NCBI GenBank assembly: GCA_004028745.1
Contig: RAZP01000012.1
Location: 1-27,746, forward strand
Reading direction: 5' to 3'
DNA from: Prosthecochloris sp.
GTDB lineage: Bacteria; Bacteroidota; Chlorobiia; Chlorobiales; Chlorobiaceae
Length of the DNA: 27,746 nt
Every line of letters begins with the position of its first letter. The stretch's first letter is position 1. The notes under the pieces were generated by a model. That model worked only from the letters and a program-made list of their open reading frames with translations. It searched no databases and was not told the origin of the DNA. Positions 6,020 through 13,980 of this stretch are shown here, piece after piece. The translations under genes and the position numbers were made by a program.

Positions 6020-6238
6020 TTATTTGTACCTGTAGGTTATCCTTCCCTTGGTCAAATCGTACGGGGAAATCTGAACCTTAACCTTGTCGCCGGGAAGTAT
6101 CCTGATATAGTGCATTCGGATTTTCCCTGATACATGTGCCAGGATCTCCAGGCCGTTCTCGAGCTTCACCTTGAACTGTGCGTTCGGCAGTGCTTCGAGA
6201 ATTTCACCTTCAACTTCAATTGCCTCTTCCTTCGCCAA
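6020..6238 (-). CDS. infA: Translation initiation factor IF-1
   Basis: This 72-residue single-domain OB-fold protein binds the 30S A site during initiation. The sequence MAKEEAIEVEGEILEALPNA..FKVKLENG and AHVSGKIRMHYIRILPGDKVKVQ..PYDLTKGRITYRYK is the canonical full-length IF-1. It lies between map and rpmJ, the common spc/alpha junction order. The gap to map is 48 bp. Nothing is unusual. Confidence 0.97.
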   Translation of the reverse strand: MAKEEAIEVEGEILEALPNAQFKVKLENGLEILAHVSGKIRMHYIRILPGDKVKVQISPYDLTKGRITYRYK

Positions 6239-6286
6239 TGTTACCGACTCCTTTTTTTCAGTTCAGGATTAAAAAAACACCTCCAT

Positions 6287-7063
6287 TCATGGCAGCGTCA
6301 TGATTTCGGCACTTTTTTTCCGCACGATAATTGTATGTTCAAAATGAGCCGAAGGTTTACCATCTTCGGTTACTGCCACCCATGCGCCGTTTTTCGAAAC
6401 GGCTTTTCTGGACCTTCCCAGTGCTATCATAGGCTCGATAGCAAGGGCCATTCCTTCGCGAAGCTTGACACCGGTATTTTTCCGCCCGTAATTCGGCACA
6501 GCCGGCTCCTCGTGCAATTCACTGCCGATCCCGTGGCCTACCATATTTTCAATGACACTGAAGCCGTTTGAACGGGCATGCTCCTCGACAGCAGCGGAGA
6601 TATCGTGTAAGCGATTTCCCGCAACGGCCTGCGCAATCCCCCGTTCGAGACACTCCCTGGTCACGGTAACCAGCTTCCTGACTTCCGGCGGAACATCACC
6701 TATGATGTAAGTTCGCGCCGAGTCTCCGTGGTAGCCCCCCTTGTAGGCACCGCAATCAACGGAAACAATATCACCCTCTTTGATAATCCTTTTCTTACTC
6801 GGAACTCCATGAACCACCTCTTCGTTGATGGAAACACAAAGCGTCGCGGGGTAGGGGGTTACATTCGGATCACCCTTGGGAGTGTAGTTGAGAAAACTCG
6901 GCACACCGCCATGATCACGGATATAATCTTCAGCCATACGGTCAAGCTGGAGGGTTGCCATGCCTTCACGGATCTCACGGCCTATCATGTCAAGCACCTG
7001 GGCGACAATGGCGCCTGACGCTCTCATCAGCTCGATTTCTCTTTGACTTTTGATCGTGATCAT
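6287..7063 (-). CDS. map: Methionine aminopeptidase, type I
   Basis: This 258-residue cytosolic metalloprotease removes initiator methionine from nascent proteins. The di-metal ligands can all be placed: D103 and D114 (SVDCGAYKGGYHGDSARTY), H177 (GHGIGSELHEEP), E210 (LAIEPMI) and E242 (FEHTIIV). The substrate-side histidine is H86 (VVHGVPS). There is no N-terminal zinc-finger or proline-rich extension, so it is the short bacterial type Ia form. It is placed 19 bp after secY, a frequent arrangement when adk is absent from the cluster. Confidence 0.96.
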   Translation of the reverse strand: MITIKSQREIELMRASGAIVAQVLDMIGREIREGMATLQLDRMAEDYIRDHGGVPSFLNYTPKGDPNVTPYPATLCVSINEEVVHGVPSKKRIIKEGDIVSVDCGAYKGGYHGDSARTYIIGDVPPEVRKLVTVTRECLERGIAQAVAGNRLHDISAAVEEHARSNGFSVIENMVGHGIGSELHEEPAVPNYGRKNTGVKLREGMALAIEPMIALGRSRKAVSKNGAWVAVTEDGKPSAHFEHTIIVRKKSAEIMTLP

Positions 7064-7082
7064 ACGTTCCTCTGCATCACCT

Positions 7083-8408
7083 CTATCGGCGGCCGCGCAC
7101 TTTGCCCGACTTCATAAACCCGTCATAGTGACGCATCAGCAAATGGCTTTCGATTTGCTGAAGCGTATCAAGTCCGACGCCGACAATAATCAGGAGACTT
7201 GTGCCGCCGAAAAACTGTGCGAAGCCTGGAGTTACATTAGCGAATTTTGTAAGAAACGTGGGCAGAACAGCAATAAAGGCCAGAGATATGGCCCCGGGAA
7301 GAGTGATCCTGGTTAGAATATTGTCTATAAAATCAGCGGTGCTTTTTCCAGGACGAACACCCGGGATAAAACCGCCCTGGCGGCGCATTGTATCGGCCAC
7401 TTCTTTCGGATTGAACGCAATAGCAGTATAAAAATAGGTGAAGAAGACAATCATGGAACCGAACATGATTGCATACCACCAGGAATCGTAGGCAAACACG
7501 TTGGCTACATTTTGCATAATCTCACTCTCGGGAAAGAATGAGAGGAACGTGCTGGGAAGAAACATGATGGACTGGGCGAAAATAATAGGCATAACGCCGG
7601 CGGTGTTCACCCTCATCGGAATGTATTGGGTACCGCCTCCGTACATTTTTCGTCCAACGACTCTTTTCGCGTGCTGGACGGGAATACGCCGCGTACCCAC
7701 GGTAAGTACCACGACAGCCGCGACAATCACCACCATAAGGGCAAGAATGACAAACTCGATGATCCAGTTCTTGCTTCCCAGGGCTACGGACTGAAACTCC
7801 GCAACGAGCGATTGTGGAAATCCGGCAAGAATACCGATCATAATAATGAGGGATATTCCGTTACCAATACCGCTTTCGGTGATTTTCTCACCGAGCCACA
7901 TGATAAAGAGCGTGCTGGCAGTAAGAATCAGTACCGTCGAAAACAGGAAAAAGAACCCCGGATCGGGAACAACGACACGGCCAAATGACGCCGGGCTTGC
8001 AAGGCTGACACTTACCCCCCAGGCCTGGAGCGATGCTATAAAAACCGTTCCATAACGGGTGTACTGATTGATTTTTTGTCGCCCTTCTTCCCCTTCCTTC
8101 TGCAGCTTCTGGAAATAAGGTGTCACAGCTCCGAGCAGCTGGATGATAATTGCGGATGAGATGTAGGGCATGATCCCCAGAGAGAAAATCGACGCCCTTG
8201 CAAACGCGCCCCCGACAAACATGTCAAACAGGCCGAACAGATCACTGGCATGCGTTTGAGATGCCCCTGATACCGCAGACGCATCGACTCCGGGAAGCGT
8301 TATATGCGATCCTATTCTGTAAATAATCAAGAGCAGCAGCGTATAAAGGATTCGCTGCCGCAATTCAGGAATTTTATTGATGTTCTGCAGGCTCTCAGTC
8401 AGCTTCAT
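7083..8408 (-). CDS. secY: Protein translocase subunit SecY
   Basis: This 441-residue channel subunit of the Sec translocon sits in the inner membrane with about ten membrane segments. The N-terminus is MKLTESLQNINKIPELRQRILYT, followed by the plug region (SDLFGLFDMFVGGAFARASIFSLGIMPYISSAII). GYN-like and cytoplasmic loops with RRIPVQHAKRVVGR and GFIPGVRPGKSTADFI carry the ribosome/SecA-binding basic residues. A basic C-terminus (GKVRGRR) ends it. The length is normal. It lies 18 bp after rplO, as in nearly all spc operons. Confidence 0.97.
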   Translation of the reverse strand: MKLTESLQNINKIPELRQRILYTLLLLIIYRIGSHITLPGVDASAVSGASQTHASDLFGLFDMFVGGAFARASIFSLGIMPYISSAIIIQLLGAVTPYFQKLQKEGEEGRQKINQYTRYGTVFIASLQAWGVSVSLASPASFGRVVVPDPGFFFLFSTVLILTASTLFIMWLGEKITESGIGNGISLIIMIGILAGFPQSLVAEFQSVALGSKNWIIEFVILALMVVIVAAVVVLTVGTRRIPVQHAKRVVGRKMYGGGTQYIPMRVNTAGVMPIIFAQSIMFLPSTFLSFFPESEIMQNVANVFAYDSWWYAIMFGSMIVFFTYFYTAIAFNPKEVADTMRRQGGFIPGVRPGKSTADFIDNILTRITLPGAISLAFIAVLPTFLTKFANVTPGFAQFFGGTSLLIIVGVGLDTLQQIESHLLMRHYDGFMKSGKVRGRR

Positions 8409-8426
8409 AAGTGATCAATGAGAGGT

Positions 8427-8975
8427 TCATGACTTTTTTGCTTTTGTTTTTTTCACACGTGCTTTCGGCTTCATCAGACCCTCTTCAAGCGGGAGATCTT
8501 TGATTCTTTCAGCTTCAAGAAGGGTTCTCTGGGCAATCGTAATCGTGCCGCCCGCCTGCTTTATTTTCTCTTCGGCACTCTTGCTGACGAAATGTGCGGT
8601 TATGATCACCGGAGATTTCAGCTCTCCGTTTCCGAGAATCTTAAAATAATCGGCCCTGCTTGCACTGCAAAGTCGCTTGAGATCCTCAACCGTAATTTCG
8701 GATGACGCTTTTTCGTTTTCAATCCACTGCGCAATCTGTGACAGATTTACCGCAACAACGTTCTTTCTGTTTGGTTTGGTAAACCCGAACTTGGGAAGCC
8801 TTCTATAAATCGGCATCTGGCCGCCCTCAGATATCGGACGGGAATAACCGCTTCTTGACTGCTGCCCCTTGTTGCCCTTTCCGGCAGTCGTCCCTTTTCC
8901 TGACCCCGGTCCCCGGCCAATTCGTTTCCTGTTCTTTACCGCACCCTTGGCAGGACTTAGCGAACTTAAATCCAT
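8427..8975 (-). CDS. rplO: 50S ribosomal protein L15
   Basis: This 182-residue L15 starts MDLSSLSPAKGAVKNRKRIG, continues with the glycine-rich GRGPGSGKGTTAGKGNKGQQSR stretch that threads into 23S rRNA, and then YRRLPKFGFTKPNRK. The open frame extends upstream to 9149, but that part overlaps rpmD in another frame and is not L15-like, so the ATG at 8975 is chosen. The C-terminus carries a lysine-rich tail (KPKARVKKTKAKKS), making it longer than the roughly 145-residue E. coli protein. Confidence 0.96.
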   Translation of the reverse strand: MDLSSLSPAKGAVKNRKRIGRGPGSGKGTTAGKGNKGQQSRSGYSRPISEGGQMPIYRRLPKFGFTKPNRKNVVAVNLSQIAQWIENEKASSEITVEDLKRLCSASRADYFKILGNGELKSPVIITAHFVSKSAEEKIKQAGGTITIAQRTLLEAERIKDLPLEEGLMKPKARVKKTKAKKS

Positions 8976-9010
8976 TTTTTTCAATCCCTGACTTGCAATT
9001 ATTGAAACTC

Positions 9011-9196
9011 TTACTGCTCTTCGACTTTTACCATATGCTGAACAACCCTGATCTGACCTCTCGTGCAGGGATTGTCCGGCTTTTGAACCTTGTAACTTGG
9101 CCTTCCGAGACCCAGCGCCTTGATGGTAGCTTTCTGTTTTTTGGTGCACCCGATCATGCTGCGTACCTGGGTGATGGTAATCTTTTTATCACTCAT
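9011..9196 (-). CDS. rpmD: 50S ribosomal protein L30
   Basis: This 61-residue L30 has the sequence KITITQVRSMIGCTKKQKAT..ALGLGRPSYKVQ and ends QIRVVQHMVKVEEQ, matching the short bacterial L30 fold. It is a peripheral 50S protein. It lies between rpsE and rplO with 17- and 35-bp gaps, the standard spc order. The length is typical. Confidence 0.95.
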   Translation of the reverse strand: MSDKKITITQVRSMIGCTKKQKATIKALGLGRPSYKVQKPDNPCTRGQIRVVQHMVKVEEQ

Positions 9197-9213
9197 TATT
9201 CCACACGCTCTGT

Positions 9214-9732
9214 TTAGCTTTCAAAAACCTCTTTCAAACTTTTTGAACGTCTTTCAGCAACATCATAGGCATCGGATATGGTCTCAAGGCCCCTGATCGC
9301 GGCTTTTACGACATTATGAGGGTTTGACGAACCAAGCGACTTGGCCAGAATATCATGAACACCGGCCATTTCAAGAACAGCGCGAACTGCACCGCCTGCA
9401 ATCAAACCCGTACCCGGCGTCGCTGGTTTCATCATAACTTTTGCCGAACCGTACTTGGCCACAATCTGATGAGGAATAGTACCCTTGACAATAGGAACCT
9501 TTATAACATTCTTCTTTCCGTCCTCAACACCTTTTGCGATTGCATCCTGTACTTCATTCGCCTTGCCGAGTCCGTAACCGACATGCCCTTCCTTGTCACC
9601 GACAACAACGATAGCATTGAAACCGAATCTCTTTCCACCCTTGACAACCTTTGCGGTTCTGTTGATATGGACCAGCTTCTCTTTCAGGTTTAACTCACCA
9701 GGTCTGATATTTTTCGCTGTTTTCTTCGCCAT
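9214..9732 (-). CDS. rpsE: 30S ribosomal protein S5
   Basis: This 172-residue S5 is involved in decoding accuracy and mRNA entry. Seen are the N-terminal dsRBD-like domain with INRTAKVVKGGKRFGFNAIVVVGD, GHVGYGLGKANEV, and the C-terminal half with AVRAVLEMAGVHDILAKSLGSSNPHNVVKA. A GTG two codons upstream could also start, but the ATG at 9732 has an AAAGAGAG ribosome-binding site at the right spacing and is preferred. It lies between rplR and rpmD. Confidence 0.96.
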   Translation of the reverse strand: MAKKTAKNIRPGELNLKEKLVHINRTAKVVKGGKRFGFNAIVVVGDKEGHVGYGLGKANEVQDAIAKGVEDGKKNVIKVPIVKGTIPHQIVAKYGSAKVMMKPATPGTGLIAGGAVRAVLEMAGVHDILAKSLGSSNPHNVVKAAIRGLETISDAYDVAERRSKSLKEVFES

Positions 9733-9753
9733 GAACACTCTCTTTGTATTGTT

Positions 9754-10113
9754 TTAAAAGACCAGCCCGGCTTCTCTGGCACCATCCGCAAGAGCCTGTA
9801 CCCTGCCATGATACCGAAACCCGTTACGGTCGAATACCACTTTTGTAATTCCCTTCTCGACAGCCTTTTCACCCACCTGCTTTCCGACAGCATGGCTGAT
9901 CTCTGTTTTTGTGCCCTTCATTTCCTTGTTCTCTTTCGACATGCTTGAAACAGACAGAAGAGTAACCCCGCTGCCATCATCAACCAACTGTGCATAAATC
10001 TGCGACAAACTCCTGTATACGCAAAGTCTCGGCTTATCTGCAGTCCCCTGACCTCTGGCTTTGCTGCGTTTCTTGATTTTCTGCCTGCGTGCAGCTTTTT
10101 CGACTTGTCCCAT
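9754..10113 (-). CDS. rplR: 50S ribosomal protein L18
   Basis: This 119-residue L18 binds 5S rRNA in the central protuberance. The N-terminal basic region (KAARRQKIKKRSKARGQG) and PRLCVYRSLSQIYAQLVDD..G.TL match the family, as does the C-terminal KVVFDRNGFRYHGRVQALADGAREAGL. The length is normal. It lies between rplF (60-bp gap) and rpsE (21-bp gap to the chosen start). Confidence 0.96.
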   Translation of the reverse strand: MGQVEKAARRQKIKKRSKARGQGTADKPRLCVYRSLSQIYAQLVDDGSGVTLLSVSSMSKENKEMKGTKTEISHAVGKQVGEKAVEKGITKVVFDRNGFRYHGRVQALADGAREAGLVF

Positions 10114-10173
10114 TATCTTGACCCTGAAATGTTATTACTGACAGTTACTTGTCTTGTTTCATGTAGTTATGTG

Positions 10174-10713
10174 TTACTTACCCGCAGCTTTTCCTTCTTT
10201 GCGGCGTACAACTTCATCCACATATTTGATACCCTTGCCGCGGTACGGTTCAGGCTTGCGGAATGAGCGAATTTTCGCGGCCACCTGTCCGACAAGAGCC
10301 TTGTCAATGCCGCTAACGACGATAGATGTCGGATCGGGACATTCGATAGCTATCTCTTCGGGAGCTTTAAAATAAATCATATGTGAAAACCCGAGTGACA
10401 GCGCAAGAAACTCGCTCTTTTTCTCGGCACGGAAACCTACACCGTTGATGAGCAGCTTCTTGGTAAACCCTGCAGTTACTCCCTCGACCATGTTGCTGAT
10501 GAGCATTCTGTACAAACCATGCATGGCCCTTGAGCGTTTGCTGTCATCGATACGTTTCACGGTAACTTCGCCGTCGTTAATGTCTACCGTAATTTCCGGT
10601 ACCATGGCCTGCTGCAATGCTCCTTTCGGCCCGGAAACAGTGATAAGGTTGTCTTTAATCTCGATCTTTGCCTGCTCTGCCAGCTTGATTGGCATTTTTC
10701 CTATTCTTGACAT
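10174..10713 (-). CDS. rplF: 50S ribosomal protein L6
   Basis: This 179-residue L6 has two similar RNA-binding domains near the GTPase-factor site. The N-terminus MSRIGKMPIKL and the segments VTVKR...KRSRAMHGLYRMLISNMVEGVTAGF, INGVGFRAE and the C-terminal RSFRKPEPYRGKGIKYVDEVVRRKEGKA are diagnostic. The length is typical. It lies 29 bp after rpsH. Confidence 0.97.
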   Translation of the reverse strand: MSRIGKMPIKLAEQAKIEIKDNLITVSGPKGALQQAMVPEITVDINDGEVTVKRIDDSKRSRAMHGLYRMLISNMVEGVTAGFTKKLLINGVGFRAEKKSEFLALSLGFSHMIYFKAPEEIAIECPDPTSIVVSGIDKALVGQVAAKIRSFRKPEPYRGKGIKYVDEVVRRKEGKAAGK

Positions 10714-10742
10714 GATAGTCCCTAAACGCTTTGGCTTGTTAA

Positions 10743-11138
10743 TTATAGAATACGGAACAGGACTTCACCGCCTATACCCTGCTCTCTGGCCTCTTTATCG
10801 GTAATAACACCCTTCGAAGTCGAAACAATAAAAAGTCCGAGTCCACCCAGGTATTTTTTCAGGTCCTTGCCCTCATATACCCTTCTTCCTGGCCTGCTTA
10901 CCCTCGTAATCTCCTTGATAGCCGGTGAACCATTATCGGCGTACTTCAACTCAACCCTTATGAAAGGGAACTTGTCGGCAGTTATCACCGTGTAGTTCTT
11001 GATATAGCCTTTTTCAACAAGCAGCTTTGAAACGTTCTCTTTCAGCTTGGAGTACGGTACATCCGTAGTTGTGTTTTTTGCATTGCCCGCATTTCTGATA
11101 CGGGTAATATAGTCGGCAATTGAATCGGTTACAGGCAT
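10743..11138 (-). CDS. rpsH: 30S ribosomal protein S8
   Basis: This 131-residue S8 binds the central domain of 16S rRNA. It begins MPVTDSIADYITRIRNA and ends with the conserved STSKGVITDKEAREQGIGGEVLFRIL block. RVSRPGRRVY marks the C-terminal domain. The length is normal. In E. coli S8 represses the spc operon at rplE; I saw no matching leader structure here. It follows rpsN after 63 bp. Confidence 0.97.
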   Translation of the reverse strand: MPVTDSIADYITRIRNAGNAKNTTTDVPYSKLKENVSKLLVEKGYIKNYTVITADKFPFIRVELKYADNGSPAIKEITRVSRPGRRVYEGKDLKKYLGGLGLFIVSTSKGVITDKEAREQGIGGEVLFRIL

Positions 11139-11201
11139 AGTACACTGTTAATTACTTTCGAAATAAAATCTTTTGTCGCATGACACAGGGTGCCGGTTAT
11201 G

Positions 11202-11471
11202 CTACCAGCTTGCTTTTCTCACTCCGGGCAGTTTGCCTTCGAGAGCAAGCTTGCGGAACATCTGACGGCAGAGACCAAACTTCTCATAAACACCGCGGCC
11301 CCTTCCTGTCAGCACACAGCGGTTTCTGACCCTGCTGGAAGAACTGTTTCTCGGGAGTTTCCTGAGGGCTTCGTAGTCTCCGGCTTTTTTCAGCTCTTCA
11401 CGCTTGGCGGCGTATCTCTCAACCAGCGCCCTTCTCTTTTCGTTTCTTGCGATCACGCTTTTCTTTGCCAT
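11202..11471 (-). CDS. rpsN: 30S ribosomal protein S14 (long, zinc-free form)
   Basis: This 89-residue S14 starts MAKKSVIARNEKRRALVERYAAKR and has the C-terminal LTGRGRGVYEKFGLCRQMFRKLALEGKLPGVRKASW. The CxxC pairs of the 61-residue zinc form are absent; only two isolated cysteines are present. It is therefore the long zinc-independent type. It lies 12 bp after rplE and before rpsH. Confidence 0.97.
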   Translation of the reverse strand: MAKKSVIARNEKRRALVERYAAKREELKKAGDYEALRKLPRNSSSSRVRNRCVLTGRGRGVYEKFGLCRQMFRKLALEGKLPGVRKASW

Positions 11472-11483
11472 CTTGTCTCTTGA

Positions 11484-12089
11484 TTAGTTGTTCTTTTTTC
11501 TAAACGGCATACCAAGCTCGGAAAGCAGTGCAAATGCCTCTTCGTCAGTCTTCGCTGTTGTCACAAAACTGATATCCATGCCCTGAATTCTCGGCACCTT
11601 GTCGATATCGATCTCGGGAAATATGATCTGCTCCCTGACTCCTACCGTGTAATTCCCGCGGCCATCAAAGCTGGTGGTGCTCAGCCCCCGGAAGTCGCGG
11701 ATTCTCGGGACGGCCAATGTAACAAACCTCTCCAGAAATTCATACATATATTTCTTCCTCAGCGTAACCCTGCAGCCAATGGCCTGTCCCTGGCGAAGTT
11801 TGAAGTTTGAAATAGCTTTCCTTGCCTTGCGGATCTGGGGCTTCTGACCGGTAATCTGGGAAAGCTCCTGAATTGCAGTTTCAAGAAGCTTCGGTTCCGC
11901 CGCAGCTTCGCCAACACCGATATTGACCGATATTTTGGAGAGCTTCGGCACCATCATAATATTTTTATACTTGAACCGCTCCATAAGTGTCGGAACGACT
12001 GCATCTTTGTAAGCAACTTCCAAGCGGGGCTTTGGAATCTCGGTGCTTTGCGCTTTTTTGGTTTTCTTTGGCATCTTCTTCTGTAACAT
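11484..12089 (-). CDS. rplE: 50S ribosomal protein L5
   Basis: This 201-residue L5 carries 5S rRNA and contacts P-site tRNA. Diagnostic parts are VPTLMERFKYKNIMMVPKLSKISVNIGVGEA, QKPQIRKARKAISNFKLRQGQAIGCRVTLR, RIRDFRGLSTTSFDGRGNY and a C-terminus with TTAKTDEEAFALLSELGMPF. The lysine-rich N-terminus before EVAYKD is longer than usual. The start could be the first ATG (12089) or a second ATG five codons later, which has AGAAGAAG just upstream; the first is reported. It lies 44 bp after rplX. Confidence 0.95.
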   Translation of the reverse strand: MLQKKMPKKTKKAQSTEIPKPRLEVAYKDAVVPTLMERFKYKNIMMVPKLSKISVNIGVGEAAAEPKLLETAIQELSQITGQKPQIRKARKAISNFKLRQGQAIGCRVTLRKKYMYEFLERFVTLAVPRIRDFRGLSTTSFDGRGNYTVGVREQIIFPEIDIDKVPRIQGMDISFVTTAKTDEEAFALLSELGMPFRKKNN

Positions 12090-12133
12090 TAGGCAGGATG
12101 GTCTTGGTCATCCTGCGGTGACTCATGAACTGA

Positions 12134-12376
12134 TTAACTTTTCTTCACATTCGACGCATGAATCGGAAACTCGCGTTCTACAATAGCCCCCTGCGGATGC
12201 GTTTGTGATGGACGAACATGGCGCTTTCTGATGTTCACCCCTTCAACGATCACTCTGTTTTTCTGGGGGTACACTCTCAGCACCTTACCTGTCTTCCCCC
12301 TGTCGTTACCTGCAATGACAACAACAGTATCGTTTTTCTTTACATGCAGCTTAACCTGTTTAATACCTGTTTTCAT
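12134..12376 (-). CDS. rplX: 50S ribosomal protein L24
   Basis: This 80-residue L24 is an assembly initiator at the tunnel exit, with a KOW motif (KKNDTVVVIAGNDRGKTGKVLRVYPQKNRVIVEGVN). It is shorter than the roughly 104-residue E. coli protein, ending soon after REFPIHASNVKKS, a length seen in several phyla. It is the first gene after the embedded tRNA-Gly, with 35 bp between the tRNA 3' end and its ATG. A CCAGGATG-type ribosome-binding region lies upstream. Confidence 0.95.
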   Translation of the reverse strand: MKTGIKQVKLHVKKNDTVVVIAGNDRGKTGKVLRVYPQKNRVIVEGVNIRKRHVRPSQTHPQGAIVEREFPIHASNVKKS

Positions 12377-12411
12377 GTTTCATCCTGGAGATATGTTTTC
12401 ACAAAATCATG

Positions 12412-12484
12412 AGCGGGAGACGGGACTCGAACCCGCGACCAACAGCTTGGAAGGCTGTGACTCTACCAACTGAGTTACTCCCGC
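12412..12484 (-). tRNA. tRNA-Gly (anticodon UCC) inside the ribosomal protein operon
   Basis: The 73-base minus-strand sequence folds as a full cloverleaf. The acceptor GCGGGAG pairs with CTCCCGC, the D arm is ACTC/GAGT around AGTTGGTA, and the anticodon stem ACAGC/GCTGT encloses CTTCCAA (anticodon TCC). The T arm is GCGGG/CCCGT with loop TTCGAGT. The discriminator is T and no CCA is encoded. It lies between rplN (15 bp past the stop) and rplX (35 bp before the start), on the same strand, so it must be cut from the long mRNA by RNase P and 3' processing. Confidence 0.95.
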
Positions 12485-12499
12485 TTTTACGTTTCCGGC

Positions 12500-12868
12500 C
12501 TACAGTACCTCCGGGGCCAGAGACACAATCTTCATATACTTTCTGTCCCTCAGCTCCCTTGCGACCGGACCGAAAATACGTGTTCCACGAGGCTCGCCCT
12601 GCGCATTGAGCAATACAACGGCATTTTCGTCAAAGCGAATATATGAACCATCCTTTCTTCTCTGTTCCTTGGCACAGCGAACCACAACGGCCCTTGTCAC
12701 TTCCTTTTTCTTGACGACACCACCGGGAACTGCCGCCTTCACGGTTACCATTATCTGATCCCCAAGACCGGCATAGCGCCTCCCCGTACCGCCGAATACA
12801 TGAATGCATCGAACTTTTTTAGCGCCGCTGTTATCGGCCACAACCAGATTTGTCTCTTTCTGGATCAT
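12500..12868 (-). CDS. rplN: 50S ribosomal protein L14
   Basis: This 122-residue L14 is an intersubunit-bridge protein. MIQKETNLVVADNSGAKKVRCIHVFGG, GDQIMVTVKAAVPGGVVKKKEVTRAVVVR, SYIRFDENAVVLLN and GTRIFGPVARELRDRKYMKIVSLAPEVL are all canonical. The length is exactly that of most bacteria. It follows rpsQ by 41 bp; downstream comes the tRNA-Gly gene rather than rplX directly. Confidence 0.97.
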   Translation of the reverse strand: MIQKETNLVVADNSGAKKVRCIHVFGGTGRRYAGLGDQIMVTVKAAVPGGVVKKKEVTRAVVVRCAKEQRRKDGSYIRFDENAVVLLNAQGEPRGTRIFGPVARELRDRKYMKIVSLAPEVL

Positions 12869-12909
12869 CGTACTTCAACTTTATTAAAAAATGAAATTGG
12901 AAATCAGGC

Positions 12910-13179
12910 TTATTTTGCCTTTTCAACGACCTCAACCAACCGGCAGCTTTTTCTCTTGCTCAGCGGCCTGCACTCAGTCACCTTGACAATGTCACCGACA
13001 CCCGCCTCGTTGTTCTGATCATGAGCCATCAGGCGGGTCGTCTTCTTGAAATACTTTTTATAGACTGGATGCTGAACCCTGCGCTCGACGGCAATGATAA
13101 TCGCCTTGTCCATTTTATCACTGACAACTTTGCCTACCCAGCTTTTCTTTCGACTTCTTTCTTCTGCGCTTTTTACCAT
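12910..13179 (-). CDS. rpsQ: 30S ribosomal protein S17
   Basis: This 89-residue OB-fold S17 binds 16S rRNA near helix 11. Core motifs are GKVVSDKMDKAIIIAVERRVQHPVYKKYFKKTTRLMAHD and GVGDIVKVTECRPLSKRKSCRLVEVVEKAK. The length is typical. It lies between rpmC (53 bp) and rplN. Confidence 0.97.
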   Translation of the reverse strand: MVKSAEERSRKKSWVGKVVSDKMDKAIIIAVERRVQHPVYKKYFKKTTRLMAHDQNNEAGVGDIVKVTECRPLSKRKSCRLVEVVEKAK

Positions 13180-13232
13180 TGCAGTTTTCCGGTTTTTAGT
13201 TTCCCCCTTTGATCAATCTCTTGTAATACGCT

Positions 13233-13439
13233 TCAGGCTTCGCTGCCTTTCTGCATTTCAAGCTGGCGCAGTCTGGTTTTCATTTTCGCGATATCCCGGC
13301 GGGAATTACGAAACACCATCGGGTTCTGCGGCGGCTCAATAACTTTGTAAAATTTCAGATCCGCTAGCCTGTCTTCCAGTTCTCTGATGCTATCCACAAG
13401 CTCCTGCTTGCTCATTGCTGCTATTTCATGCTTTTTCAT
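13233..13439 (-). CDS. rpmC: 50S ribosomal protein L29
   Basis: This 68-residue two-helix L29 at the tunnel exit starts MKKHEIAAMSKQELVDSIREL and contains the conserved RRDIAKMKTRLRQLE. The frame is open upstream to 13706, but that stretch overlaps rplP and is not L29-like. The ATG at 13439 has AGAAGAGA about 6 bases before it. The protein has a KFYKVIEPPQNPMVFRNSRR middle typical of the family. Confidence 0.95.
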   Translation of the reverse strand: MKKHEIAAMSKQELVDSIRELEDRLADLKFYKVIEPPQNPMVFRNSRRDIAKMKTRLRQLEMQKGSEA

Positions 13440-13467
13440 GGTGATTCTCTTCTGTCTGTTTAGCACA

Positions 13468-13887
13468 TTAACCTTCGAGATCAGGCCGAACGATAAACTT
13501 GGTCTTGATCGGCAGCTTTTTTGCCGCGAGCCTGAAAGCTTCGGTTGCAATTTCCTGAGGAACTCCATCGGCTTCAAACATGATTCTTCCGGGTTTGACC
13601 ACTGCAACCCAGAACTCGGGAGTACCTTTACCGGATCCCATGCGAGTTTCAGCCGCTTTTTTCGTGACCGGCTTGTCAGGAAAAATTCTGATCCAGATTT
13701 TCCCATCCCTTTTCATATATCTGTTCATCGCAACACGGGCAGCTTCAATCTGACGACTGGTGATCCATGCAGGCTCAAGAGCTTTCAATCCATATGAACC
13801 AAACGTGATGGTTGTTCCGCGTCCCGCATTCCCTTTCATTCTGCCGCGCTGAACTTTTCTATGTTTAACTCTCTTCGGCATTAACAT
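13468..13887 (-). CDS. rplP: 50S ribosomal protein L16
   Basis: This 139-residue L16 sits near the A site and organises tRNA positioning. It begins MLMPKRVKHRKVQRGRMKG and has GTTITFGSYGLKALEPAWITSRQIEAARVA, the KIWIRIFPDKPVTKKAAETRMGSGKG block around the conserved arginine loop, and EFWVAVVKPGRIMFE. A TTGGAG ribosome-binding site supports the first ATG. It lies between rpsC (93-bp gap with no feature I recognise) and rpmC. Confidence 0.97.
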   Translation of the reverse strand: MLMPKRVKHRKVQRGRMKGNAGRGTTITFGSYGLKALEPAWITSRQIEAARVAMNRYMKRDGKIWIRIFPDKPVTKKAAETRMGSGKGTPEFWVAVVKPGRIMFEADGVPQEIATEAFRLAAKKLPIKTKFIVRPDLEG

Positions 13888-13980
13888 ACCGGCAACTCCA
13901 ATTCTTTTTCTGATTGTAAAGTTCTTACAGGCACCGCATTCGGATCGTTGCGTTTGGCGGCACCTCCCCTTCTCTATGCC

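Noticed and set aside
8976..9149. Apparent 58-residue N-terminal extension of L15
   Set aside because: It overlaps rpmD in another frame and the L15 family begins at MDLSSLSP; the ATG at 8975 is the natural start.
13440..13706. Apparent 89-residue N-terminal extension of L29
   Set aside because: It is an out-of-frame copy of rplP coding sequence; the L29 match and ribosome-binding site begin at 13439.
13888..13980. Sequence GGCACCTC in the rpsC-rplP spacer resembling the repeat ends
   Set aside because: Only 8 bp match, there is no partner inverted repeat and no core homology, so it is not counted as a fourth copy.
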